The notes under the pieces: model-generated
What the model was told of the DNA's origin: nothing
What the model saw: the letters and a program-made list of their open reading frames with translations, nothing else
Databases searched by the model: none
In this document: piece after piece, positions 10,092 through 17,044 of the stretch
Layout of the letters: every line of letters begins with the position of its first letter
Numbering within the stretch: the stretch's first letter is position 1
Translations under genes and position numbers: made by a program
Assembly: GCF_900162725.1 (NCBI RefSeq)
Contig: NZ_LT799418.1
Coordinates: 4,002,379 to 4,066,378 of the forward strand
Direction of reading: 5' to 3'
DNA length: 64,000 nucleotides
Origin: Parabacteroides sp. Marseille-P3160
GTDB lineage: Bacteria; Bacteroidota; Bacteroidia; Bacteroidales; Tannerellaceae

Positions 10092-11437
10092 TCCTTGCTT
10101 TCTCCATTTTCCGATTCTTCTTCTCCCCTATTCAGGAGGCTGAACTTCACTTTCAGGATCCGCCGTTCGTCTACTTCCAATATCTGGAAACGATAGTCTT
10201 TGAAATCAATGATTTCCCGCCGTTGCGGAAAACCGCCTTTGATCTCCAGCAAAAGGCCGGCCAATGTTTCGACTTCCTCGGTCAGCTTGCCGAATTCGCT
10301 TCCCGTGGAGCCGATCACGCGGAAGAAGTCGTTCAACGGTATCTTTGCCTCAAAGATAATATTCCCGTCGTTCAATAAGATAAACTGGCGTTCTTCCTCA
10401 TCATATTCGTCGGAGATTTCCCCGACGATTTCCTCCAGGATATCTTCCATTGTCACCAGTCCGGAAGTCCCCCCGAATTCATCCACGACAATGGCCATAT
10501 GTATCTTATTCGTCCGGAATTCTTCCAGCAGGTCGTCGATCTTCTTCGTTTCCGGTACAAAATAAGCCGGGCGGATCAGGCTCTGCCAACGGAATGTATC
10601 GGGCTTATCGATATAGGGCAGCAGGTCTTTGATATATAAGATCCCCTTAATCGTATCTTCCGAGACGGCATAGACCGGAATGCGTGAATAGCCGGACTGA
10701 ACGATAAAATGAAGTACCGCATGGAAACTACTCTTAATGTCGATATCCTCCATATCCAACCGGGAAGTCATAATTTCATTCGCCGTCTTATGATAGAATT
10801 TGATGATATCGGCCAGCATATCCTTCTCTTCGGCCATCTCGCCCGAAGTCAACGCCAAAGCCTTGCTCAGGTCGTCGACCGAAATATCTCTTTTCTTCTT
10901 TCCCGCCGCTTTGTTCACCATAAAGGAAGATGAGGCCAGTTTCCCCAACGGGCCGCAAACGGCATAAACCAGCCGGACAAAAGGAACGCTGAAACGCACG
11001 AAGCGTAACGCCCGGTTTTGTACATAAAGTTTCGGTAGGATTTCGCCGAAAAGCAGCAGCAAGGCAATGAAAGCAACCAGCAGCACCAAAAAGCCGGCTA
11101 ACGGCATGGCCGAGAGTTCGAAAAAGCGGCCGAAGGCATAAAGACACAGCATAATCACTGCTACATTGATAAAAACGGCAGAAACCTGCAGGCTGGAAAG
11201 CAAAGGCTCCAACTGGGTTAGCAACCGGGCGATCCATTGGTCGGCTTTCGTTCTTTCTTCGTTAATCTCTGTCGCCTCTTCATTCGTCAGTGAGAAGAAA
11301 GCGACTTCCGACGCGGATAAAACACTGGAAACAAAAAGCAGGATCACTGCAATGGCAGCCGCTATGACCGGATAAAGCAGCGGTCCCTGAATAGTAAGTT
11401 GCCCGAAAAGGCACGAATAATAGTCGTCTGAGTCCAA
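10088..11437 (-). CDS. gldE: Gliding-motility associated GldE (CNNM/CorC-type membrane protein)
   Basis: 449 aa. The N-terminal DUF21/CNNM membrane domain (about 20-200) contains SASEVAFFSL and LLFGEILPKLYVQNRA. A CBS-domain pair follows (about 210-340, with VDEFGGTSGLVTMEDILEEIVGEI) and a C-terminal CorC/HlyC transporter-associated domain. Related proteins are linked to Mg2+ or other metal efflux; in Bacteroidetes the orthologue stabilises or works with GldD. It is 25 bp downstream of ssb. Confidence 0.93.
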   Translation of the reverse strand: MDSDDYYSCLFGQLTIQGPLLYPVIAAAIAVILLFVSSVLSASEVAFFSLTNEEATEINEERTKADQWIARLLTQLEPLLSSLQVSAVFINVAVIMLCLYAFGRFFELSAMPLAGFLVLLVAFIALLLLFGEILPKLYVQNRALRFVRFSVPFVRLVYAVCGPLGKLASSSFMVNKAAGKKKRDISVDDLSKALALTSGEMAEEKDMLADIIKFYHKTANEIMTSRLDMEDIDIKSSFHAVLHFIVQSGYSRIPVYAVSEDTIKGILYIKDLLPYIDKPDTFRWQSLIRPAYFVPETKKIDDLLEEFRTNKIHMAIVVDEFGGTSGLVTMEDILEEIVGEISDEYDEEERQFILLNDGNIIFEAKIPLNDFFRVIGSTGSEFGKLTEEVETLAGLLLEIKGGFPQRREIIDFKDYRFQILEVDERRILKVKFSLLNRGEEESENGESKE

Positions 11438-11462
11438 GGATGGTTAAAGTTCGTTAGACATA

Positions 11463-11945
11463 TCAGAATGGTAGATCATCCACTTCATCGGAAGAGGGAA
11501 GATTCGGTTGAGAACTTGCAGACGACTGAAACGGTTGTACCGGTGAAGCCTGCGTTTGTGCACTCTGTTGTGATGGGGTTGTTGTCGATTGTGAATCGTC
11601 ACGCTTTCCTCCTCCCAGGGAGAAGAATTCGACACGATCGGCATGAATCTCCGTTATATAACGCTTAACCCCGCTTTGATCATCATAATTGCGTGTCCGG
11701 ATTTTCCCTTCCACAAAAAGCAAAGAACCTTTCTTTACCCATTTTTCCACAAATTGCACCTGATCGCGGCGGACAACGATGTTATGCCATTCGGTGCGCT
11801 CGGGGACGACCGTACCGTTTGCCAGCGTATAGCCTCTCTCCGTCGTAGCCAAAGGGAAGTTTGCGATCGCATTCCCGGTATCGAAATAACGGACTTCGGG
11901 GTCTTTCCCTACGTAACCTATTAAAAGCACTTTATTCAATGACAT
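11463..11945 (-). CDS. ssb: Single-stranded DNA-binding protein
   Basis: 160 aa from the ATG at 11945 (MSLNKVLLIGYVGKDPEVRY); a GTG two codons upstream is possible but not typical. The OB fold covers about residues 1-110, then a Gln/Ser/Thr/Pro-rich linker, ending in DEVDDLPF, the acidic tip that recruits DNA-repair and replication partners. Probably first gene of the ssb-gldE-gldD-PPTase transcript. Confidence 0.97.
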   Translation of the reverse strand: MSLNKVLLIGYVGKDPEVRYFDTGNAIANFPLATTERGYTLANGTVVPERTEWHNIVVRRDQVQFVEKWVKKGSLLFVEGKIRTRNYDDQSGVKRYITEIHADRVEFFSLGGGKRDDSQSTTTPSQQSAQTQASPVQPFQSSASSQPNLPSSDEVDDLPF

Positions 11946-12041
11946 ATCCACTCTAATTAAACGTTCCTACAAAGGAACACAAAAGGTTGCATTTCTCAAA
12001 GAATTCAAATCTTTTTTATTCTTTTCACCAAGAAACGATTT

Positions 12042-12479
12042 TTATTTTTTGGACAAGGACATGATTTTTTCACCCGTCAAGCCGTAAAGAAAAATCGTAT
12101 CCACCGGAGCCACCCGATCGGCTGTCCCATAGCGGACTACTTCGTTCAGCGTCTTCAACATCTCATTTTCACCGCTCATGTCCATGCATCCCTTTCTGGT
12201 GGATACGATTTTCAACAGGCGGATGATTTCTTTCCGCTTTTCATTGAATTCGATCTGTCCGCCCAGTGTATTACAACCCGTACTGCCGGATACCATCAGA
12301 CGCTCTACGTCAAAGGTCAATTCCTGCCCCGTCACCTCCGGATCCAACGCCTTCCCGTTCATTTCGATCACTCCCCACCGTCCGTCCAGGTCGGAGGAAG
12401 CGGCCACTAAGGCTTTGCTGCTTTTGCATCCGGCCAAAGCCAACGCTAATAAAACACAGAGAAAGAATGTTTTTTTCAT
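12042..12479 (-). CDS. META-domain lipoprotein (copy 1)
   Basis: 145 aa with a lipoprotein signal (LLALALAGCKSSK) and one META domain (HslJ-like) containing DGRWGVIEMNGK and the STGCNTLGGQIEF core. META-domain lipoproteins such as HslJ sit in the envelope and are linked to stress or novobiocin tolerance in other bacteria; here no function can be assigned. The gene starts inside the end of its upstream paralogue (4-bp ATGA overlap). Confidence 0.85.
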   Translation of the reverse strand: MKKTFFLCVLLALALAGCKSSKALVAASSDLDGRWGVIEMNGKALDPEVTGQELTFDVERLMVSGSTGCNTLGGQIEFNEKRKEIIRLLKIVSTRKGCMDMSGENEMLKTLNEVVRYGTADRVAPVDTIFLYGLTGEKIMSLSKK

Positions 12480-12913
12480 TTTCCATCCTCTTTTTTATCC
12501 AGCAGCAACAATCCGTTTCCGTCTTTATCCACGAGTGAAAGTTCGCCTTTTTTCTCCCCGCCTTTCACTCCGCCCACTTCAATCAGCGCCTGGGAAATCT
12601 TATTCTCCAGTTCCAGATAAGGGCAGGCCATTAGCGTGGACATCGGCATCGAGAACTTTACCGCCGAGGCATCGCTCTCATCGAAAGTAATGGAAGAGTT
12701 GATGATGTTACATCCCGTATTCCCATGTACCTTCTTCTCACTCACGTTTATTACCAGAAAAGGAAGTTCTTCTTTTGTTATGCCCTCCCCCTTTACGGAA
12801 ACAATATTCCATGCGCCGTCCAGGTCTTTAGCCGTTATATTTTTTGCGGAAGAGCAGGAAATTAATCCGGCAAGCGCCGGAAGCAGAAACAAAATTGTGC
12901 AATACTTTTTCAT
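12476..12913 (-). CDS. META-domain lipoprotein (copy 2, paralogue)
   Basis: 145 aa, same length and layout as the gene downstream: lipobox LAGLISCSSAKN, then DGAWNIVSVKGEG and the NTGCNIINSSITF core. The two are diverged tandem duplicates, translationally coupled by a 4-bp overlap. A Cys in each core and one further on (MACPYLELENK here) may form a disulfide. Function unknown. Confidence 0.85.
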   Translation of the reverse strand: MKKYCTILFLLPALAGLISCSSAKNITAKDLDGAWNIVSVKGEGITKEELPFLVINVSEKKVHGNTGCNIINSSITFDESDASAVKFSMPMSTLMACPYLELENKISQALIEVGGVKGGEKKGELSLVDKDGNGLLLLDKKEDGK

Positions 12914-13117
12914 CTTTATCTATTTATGTATCTCTCTATATGAGATGCAAAAAAAGGCTCTTTTGTTTGGAAAGGAGAATGATTTTAGGCTAAATTAACG
13001 ACTTTCGCCTCCCGGGCGACATTTGTTACCTCCGATAAAAATGATTCTGACCAGTTATCTATTATTATTATGGATATATAGGACTTTATTTCGTAAAATA
13101 GGAATTGTCCTCCTTCT

Positions 13118-14404
13118 TTATTTCTTATGAGTCATTATATCGAGTACCGCCTTGTCAGTCTCCCGCATAGCCTGAGAACCTATACAGGTCAGATTATCAA
13201 TGCATTTATCCACATCATCATCAATAATCCCTTCGACAGAAGTCACACATTTTTGCTCCATTGCCAGCATTGCCGAGAGTAGAGCTGTAGACACTCCGCT
13301 AGCCACTTTCATCGAACAGCCGGGTTTGGCTCCGTCGCAAATCATTCCTGTAAGATTTGCAATCATATTCTTAACAGCGAATGTAATCTGTTCATATTTT
13401 CCTCCCATAAGAAGGACAATCCCGCAACTGGAACCGGTTGCAGCAATCACACAACCGCAAAGGGCGGATAATCGTCCCAGTTTTTGTTTTATATAAATAA
13501 CTGTAAGATGGCTCAACATCAATGCCCGGGCAAGTTCTTCTTTGGTTTTGTTATATTTTTCGGCATATATAGTCACAGGTAAAGTTGCAGCTATGCCCTG
13601 GTTTCCGCTTCCCGAATTACTCATGACCGGAATCATCGCTCCCGCCATACGTGCATCGCATGCAGCTGAGGTATAAGATAAGATATTTGTAAATACGCTA
13701 TCTCCCATAACTGAGTACTGCGATTTACCGTTCAACGTCCGGCCTAACTCGTGTCCGTATTTGTTCTTAAACGATTGCTCCGATGCTGCTTTATTTATTC
13801 GTGCAGATTCTAATATAAATTCTATATCATCAATAGAACTATTTACGGAAAAGTCATAAATAAGATGCATATTAAGTCCTAACATATCCTCAGCACTAGG
13901 TACTTTCGGAGCTAATTTCGAATCGAATAGAACAGTATCGTCTTTTTTCAGATAGATAAAATTTGTATGCTCTCCGGCTATAATCGCTGTTGCTGTTTGA
14001 TTCCCATAAGAGCAAATGGCTTCGATATAAAGCATCTCATCTGTTTTGTCTTTCAACTTTATTTCGATATTACCACTGTCGATCATTTGCTTCCCCGCTT
14101 CCAAAGCTTCCGGCGAAGAATCTTTTAGTACTTCCAGCAGGTATTCGGATTTACCGATCAGGGCTCCTAATGCCACTGCAATAGGTAATCCTATCATGCC
14201 ATTAGCCCCCGGGATACCCACTCCCATCGCATTTTTTAAAACATTTGCACTCAGATAAACTTTAATTTTTTCCGGCTTATATCCCAGTATTTCTTTAGCT
14301 TTAGCCACACATAGCGAAACAGCAATAGGCTCGGTACATCCAATAGCAGGAATCACTTCTTTTTTGGCTAAGGCAATGATTTCATCATATAATTTTTTTT
14401 CCAT
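13118..14404 (-). CDS. L-cysteine desulfidase/L-serine dehydratase-like protein (YhaM/CyuA, UPF0597)
   Basis: 428 aa from the ATG at 14404 (MEKKLYDEIIALAKKEVIPA); a longer frame reaches 14527 but its extension looks non-coding. Family marks are IGCTEPIAVSLC, NAMGVGIPGANG, SGSGNQGIAATLP and CDGAKPGCSMKV, whose Cys residues could bind an Fe-S cluster. CyuA-type enzymes turn cysteine into pyruvate, ammonia and sulfide. Base composition is more AT-rich than the genes to the left and it borders the accessory island, so it may be part of the acquired region. Confidence 0.85.
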   Translation of the reverse strand: MEKKLYDEIIALAKKEVIPAIGCTEPIAVSLCVAKAKEILGYKPEKIKVYLSANVLKNAMGVGIPGANGMIGLPIAVALGALIGKSEYLLEVLKDSSPEALEAGKQMIDSGNIEIKLKDKTDEMLYIEAICSYGNQTATAIIAGEHTNFIYLKKDDTVLFDSKLAPKVPSAEDMLGLNMHLIYDFSVNSSIDDIEFILESARINKAASEQSFKNKYGHELGRTLNGKSQYSVMGDSVFTNILSYTSAACDARMAGAMIPVMSNSGSGNQGIAATLPVTIYAEKYNKTKEELARALMLSHLTVIYIKQKLGRLSALCGCVIAATGSSCGIVLLMGGKYEQITFAVKNMIANLTGMICDGAKPGCSMKVASGVSTALLSAMLAMEQKCVTSVEGIIDDDVDKCIDNLTCIGSQAMRETDKAVLDIMTHKK

Positions 14405-14755
14405 ATTACTATTTATATAAAAGAAAAATGTTTCAAGTATAAACATCAGTCTTTCTGTAAAAAAAATCACCTCTTTAAGTGACTTATCCATGTAAAATTC
14501 AGCTTTCTGTTCATCCCCAGTCATCATAAAAGCCTATCCTAGATAAATAGAAGCGTACACGGGGCAGCCATATCGTCTCTTGTTTTATTTGCTATATTGT
14601 CCAGTATATGGGCAAAATATAGTTAAACAAGCGTTACAAAGTAACTAATTTATTTATTAGAACTATAATAAAAATGACAGTCAGTAAAAAAGAACCATTA
14701 GTTACTATGTTTGCAAGTATATCTGTTTCTCTTATGATTGTAAAACTATGCATGA
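14405..14755. other. AT-rich intergenic stretch upstream of the desulfidase gene
   Basis: No gene is supported. It holds a 10-bp inverted repeat (AGTAACTAAT at 14640-14649 and ATTAGTTACT at 14697-14706), separated by 47 bp. A minus-strand TATTTTGC-like sequence near 14615 could belong to the desulfidase promoter but is one base short of the consensus. Confidence 0.4.
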
Positions 14756-14896
14756 GGATGTCAAAAGTCATTCGCTTATTAACTGAAAAAATGGTAGTAT
14801 TGAATAAGCGCAGTCATAACTATGAACGAATGGATTCATAACTATGAATAAGCGCAGTCATAGTTATGAATTTTTTACAGTACTTTCTTTTGAAAC
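14756..14896. repeat. Palindrome-array element, copy A (22-bp period, TCATAACTATGA type)
   Basis: Starts with ATGTCAAAAGTCAT and ends with CTTTTGAAAC (inverted, imperfect). Inside are TCATAACTATGA at 14814 and 14836, its inverse TCATAGTTATGA at 14858, and a decayed unit TGGTAGTATTGA at 14792. All four starts are exactly 22 bp apart. A-runs (CTGAAAAAAT on the left, ATTTTTTACAG on the right) flank the array. The same element, reversed and better preserved, is at 40025-40162. Confidence 0.85.
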
Positions 14897-14937
14897 AAAT
14901 GCCACTCCCTGAGTAAAATGAAAAGCAAAACATTAAA

Positions 14938-15438
14938 TTAAAAGAATTTCCAAAGAATTATAGCGTTGATATTTATCAAAGCATGCAGAATTGCTGTTAC
15001 CCAATATCCAAAATACACTCCTTTGTGTTGTTTTATGGTATATGTATACATTAATAGTCCTCCAGTAATAATATTATAAATAATGTACGAGAGTGTATAA
15101 AAGTGGGAAAAACCGAATAGAATAGCACCGATAAGTATAATCATATACTTCCGGCGTCGAAACCATTTAGATAATATTAATAAATAATATATTGCAATTT
15201 GAAAAATGAGTGTTTCCAGAAGAGGGCCTACAATAACAGTTAAGAAAATTATCCCTACAATGTGCGTATTTTGAAATGACTCATTAGGCGTTGTATAAAA
15301 AGCGATATCAATTCCCTTTAATATTTTCTCAAAAAAGAACGATAGAGAAATCTGGATAGGCGTATAGCATAGCCACAATATTAGAACAGAGCTTACAACA
15401 CCTCTGTTACGAATAAATCGATTAAACGCCTTCACCAA
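14938..15438 (-). CDS. CPBP-family intramembrane protein, possible immunity protein
   Basis: 166 aa with about five membrane segments. The CPBP (Abi) motifs 2 and 3 are present: FGFSHF and ILHALININ (His and Asn). Motif 1, normally EExxxR, reads GPLLETLIFQ, so the second Glu and the Arg are lost. Active CPBP members are Rce1-like glutamic proteases, and many bacteriocin loci carry one as an immunity protein. Here the location 0.6 kb from peptide genes suggests that role, probably without protease activity. Its ATG directly abuts the stop of the upstream small membrane protein. Confidence 0.75.
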   Translation of the reverse strand: MVKAFNRFIRNRGVVSSVLILWLCYTPIQISLSFFFEKILKGIDIAFYTTPNESFQNTHIVGIIFLTVIVGPLLETLIFQIAIYYLLILSKWFRRRKYMIILIGAILFGFSHFYTLSYIIYNIITGGLLMYTYTIKQHKGVYFGYWVTAILHALININAIILWKFF

Positions 15439-15768
15439 TTAATGTGTTTTTATTATTTTAGATATCCCCCATGAGACGATTCCACCAACAAAGACCGCTG
15501 CTATTTTAACAAGAATGATACTATAATCTGCATCTCTTGCCAGCAATATTGAAAGAATAACACCTATTGCAACCGCAAAAGTGCTTTTAAGTGTATTTTT
15601 CTCTACAAGGAAAGCGATACAATAGGTTATGGGTATAATAAGGAAATATCCTCCCCATTCGGCAATATGGAAAAAGCTATTTAACGAATCATGTAATAAT
15701 AAAAACCATAAAACAAATAAAATAACCAAAGCAGATAAGATGATCCAATAAGAGGTTTTAGTTGCCAT
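15439..15768 (-). CDS. Small membrane protein of unknown function, possible immunity partner
   Basis: 109 aa from the ATG at 15768 (MATKTSYWIILSALVILFVL); an upstream frame to 15813 adds a poorly supported leader. Four hydrophobic segments cover nearly the whole protein and end in WGISKIIKTH. I do not recognise a family. It abuts the CPBP gene without a gap, so the two are translated together. Small multi-spanning proteins at the end of peptide operons often protect the producer; this is inference from position only. Confidence 0.65.
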   Translation of the reverse strand: MATKTSYWIILSALVILFVLWFLLLHDSLNSFFHIAEWGGYFLIIPITYCIAFLVEKNTLKSTFAVAIGVILSILLARDADYSIILVKIAAVFVGGIVSWGISKIIKTH

Positions 15769-15800
15769 TTTTATAATATTTACGTTTATATATAGTATAA

Positions 15801-15900
15801 GGGGGCGTATCAAAAGGCAGCTTCTAGTTCAGGAAGGCTTTGCTTCAACTACCTGTAGATAGGGGAACTTTTGAAAATTCGAGCTTTTGACACACCCTCC
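15801..15900. repeat. Short element with inverted TCAAAAG ends (MITE-like), element D
   Basis: Left end GGGGGCGTATCAAAAGGC; the right end read inverted is GGAGGGTGTGTCAAAAGC. About 100 bp, no coding capacity. The middle can form a small hairpin (AGTT..GAAG with CTTC..AACT) but lacks the 22-bp palindrome array of the other elements. It sits between the peptide genes and the membrane-protein pair. Confidence 0.55.
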
Positions 15901-15908
15901 TATTTTAT

Positions 15909-16082
15909 TTATTTTGAGCCCATAGCATTCCAGGGGGATTCAGTATTACTAGCCATGATTTCATAATTCCACCGGCAAAGATACCCCACAGCATATGCCA
16001 ACCATGTACCACCTTGAATTTCTTTGATTTCAACCTCACTTAGTTCTTTTAGATCTAAGTTCTTATAATCTAAATTTTTCAT
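15909..16082 (-). CDS. Double-glycine leader peptide (bacteriocin-like precursor 2)
   Basis: 57 aa: ATG at 16082, TAA at 15909. The leader MKNLDYKNLDLKELSEVEI continues to KEIQGG, with Gly-Gly at residues 24-25 and the spaced Leu/Glu pattern read by C39 peptidases. The predicted mature part has 32 residues, begins TWLAYAVGYLCRWNYEIM, is aromatic-rich and contains a single Cys. No modification enzyme is encoded nearby, so it would be an unmodified class II-type peptide. It lies 29 bp after the stop of precursor 1 and is read in the same direction. Confidence 0.8.
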   Translation of the reverse strand: MKNLDYKNLDLKELSEVEIKEIQGGTWLAYAVGYLCRWNYEIMASNTESPWNAMGSK

Positions 16083-16111
16083 AACAATTGCATTTTTATT
16101 TGGTAATTAAG

Positions 16112-16294
16112 TTATCTTCCACCTGCATTCCAGCCATCTATAAAATCACTTCCCGCCCCTCTGTCTAAAAATTCGGATATGATTATTCCCGCGGCGAGCC
16201 AAGCCAAAGCTGCAAGAAAACCACCATTGACCTCTTTCATTTGAGTATCATTCATTTCTTCCACACCAAGTGTAGCTATATCTAACGTGTTCAT
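16112..16294 (-). CDS. Double-glycine leader peptide (bacteriocin-like precursor 1)
   Basis: 60 aa. The leader MNTLDIATLGVEEMNDTQMK ends in EVNGG with Gly-Gly at residues 24-25. The predicted 35-residue mature part starts FLAALAWLAAGIIISEF, a hydrophobic Ala/Ile/Leu helix, and ends SDFIDGWNAGGR. Hydrophobic N-half plus Gly-rich end resembles two-peptide class IIb bacteriocins; with precursor 2 it could form such a pair. A -7 element (16358-16365) and a 17-bp palindrome (16376-16392) lie upstream. Confidence 0.85.
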   Translation of the reverse strand: MNTLDIATLGVEEMNDTQMKEVNGGFLAALAWLAAGIIISEFLDRGAGSDFIDGWNAGGR

Positions 16295-16357
16295 AATAAA
16301 ATTGTTTTTTAATTAAATATAAATTACAATAAGCCAACCGGTTTAACCTATTTTTCA

Positions 16358-16365
16358 CAAAGGTA
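16358..16365 (-). promoter_or_regulatory. -7 promoter element for the peptide precursor pair
   Basis: Minus strand TACCTTTG matches TAnnTTTG, 63 bp before the precursor 1 ATG. No TTTG -33 box is visible at 19-21 bp. In that place is the palindrome GTGCAATAAAATTGCAC, and the 44-bp direct-repeat element lies about 90 bp upstream, which fits an activator-dependent promoter. Confidence 0.55.
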
Positions 16366-16375
16366 TATTAATGTT

Positions 16376-16392
16376 GTGCAATAAAATTGCAC
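16376..16392. promoter_or_regulatory. 17-bp perfect palindrome, operator candidate
   Basis: GTGCAAT-AAA-ATTGCAC: 7-bp arms with a 3-bp centre, in the -20 to -35 region of the predicted precursor promoter. The position suits repression or activation by a dimeric regulator, for example the HTH protein encoded at 16664-16981. Binding is inference. Confidence 0.5.
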
Positions 16393-16456
16393 TTTGATAA
16401 AAAATCCACTTAAAGTTTTATTGTTGGTAAAGAAAGAAAATTATTCTCAGATAAAA

Positions 16457-16500
16457 GATTATCCTTATGTTATTTCTATGTTATCTTTATCTTAACATTG
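16457..16500. promoter_or_regulatory. 44-bp direct-repeat element, copy 2
   Basis: Contains TATGTTAT at 16466 and 16477 and TATCTTAA at 16488, a strict 11-bp period. It matches the copy at 20577-20620 at 40 of 44 positions. OmpR/PhoB-type regulators bind direct repeats at this period, so it is the best candidate site for the response regulator encoded at 22025-22734. Confidence 0.75.
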
Positions 16501-16519
16501 GATATGTTATTCATTTTTC

Positions 16520-16582
16520 CTATCCCCCATTCACTTCTTCTAATTCATGAACATCAAGTTCTTTAAATTCCAGATCTTCCAT
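16520..16582 (-). CDS. Free-standing double-glycine leader with no core (20 aa)
   Basis: ATG at 16582, TAG at 16520. The whole product is MEDLEFKELDVHELEEVNGG: a complete leader of the double-glycine type, with the stop codon directly after Gly-Gly. The next codons in frame are GAA AAA TGA, so no core follows. It may be the remains of a precursor whose core was lost, or a leader with a role of its own. Too short for normal gene callers. Confidence 0.6.
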   Translation of the reverse strand: MEDLEFKELDVHELEEVNGG

Positions 16583-16621
16583 ACAAAATAACATTTTAAA
16601 CTATTAGACTAAAATTGTTTA

Positions 16622-16656
16622 CTGTAAATTATTTCGTGCACATATCTAATTTACAG
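16622..16656. promoter_or_regulatory. Inverted repeat between the HTH gene and the orphan leader
   Basis: CTGTAAATTA (16622-16631) and TAATTTACAG (16647-16656) are perfect 10-bp arms separated by 15 bp. It lies just after the HTH gene stop. No strong T-run follows on the minus strand, so it is more likely an operator or RNA-processing hairpin than a terminator. Confidence 0.45.
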
Positions 16657-16663
16657 AACAAAT

Positions 16664-16981
16664 CTATAAACACTCCGTGTAATAGTATTGCACGGAAGAA
16701 AAAAGAGATTTTCCTCCTAAAACATTCATTTTCTCACTGGAATTAAGAAGAGATACGCCTATCTTTATCTCAATTTGAAAATCATTCTCATAAAAAAAAC
16801 TTTCTTCCATACGACTATACCGTATTTCGGCGCCAAAACTTTTTAATTCCTCCAAGACATTATAGAGTTGCCTGCGGCTCAAATGTAATCGTTCCGCAAA
16901 TTTACATGGATTACCAGTCTCTCTATTTTGTATCAATCGATGGATACGTTTTAAACGATCAAGAGTTTCAAAAAGGTGCAT
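16664..16981 (-). CDS. Small HTH regulator of the peptide locus
   Basis: 105 aa. Residues about 10-55 fit a winged helix-turn-helix of the HTH_11/DeoR kind: LDRLKRIHRLIQNRETG, then FAERLHLSRRQLYNVLEEL, then FGAEIRYSR as the wing. The remaining 50 residues are not recognisable. It is placed between the exporter gene (63 bp upstream) and the peptide genes, a position that suggests local control of peptide expression. DNA target unknown; two nearby inverted repeats are candidates. Confidence 0.7.
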   Translation of the reverse strand: MHLFETLDRLKRIHRLIQNRETGNPCKFAERLHLSRRQLYNVLEELKSFGAEIRYSRMEESFFYENDFQIEIKIGVSLLNSSEKMNVLGGKSLFSSVQYYYTECL

Positions 16982-17044
16982 ATACAGAAATGTTTAATAG
17001 TTAATCCTTTAACATTAAATAATCATAGATATTCCATTCATATA

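Noticed and set aside
15909-16294. Lanthipeptide or other heavily modified peptide cluster
   Set aside because: No LanM/LanB, YcaO, radical-SAM maturase or similar gene between 14938 and 22734; cores are poor in Cys.
15909-16294. Bacteroidetocin-like (class IIa pediocin-type) peptides
   Set aside because: No YGNG-type motif and no paired cysteines in the cores.
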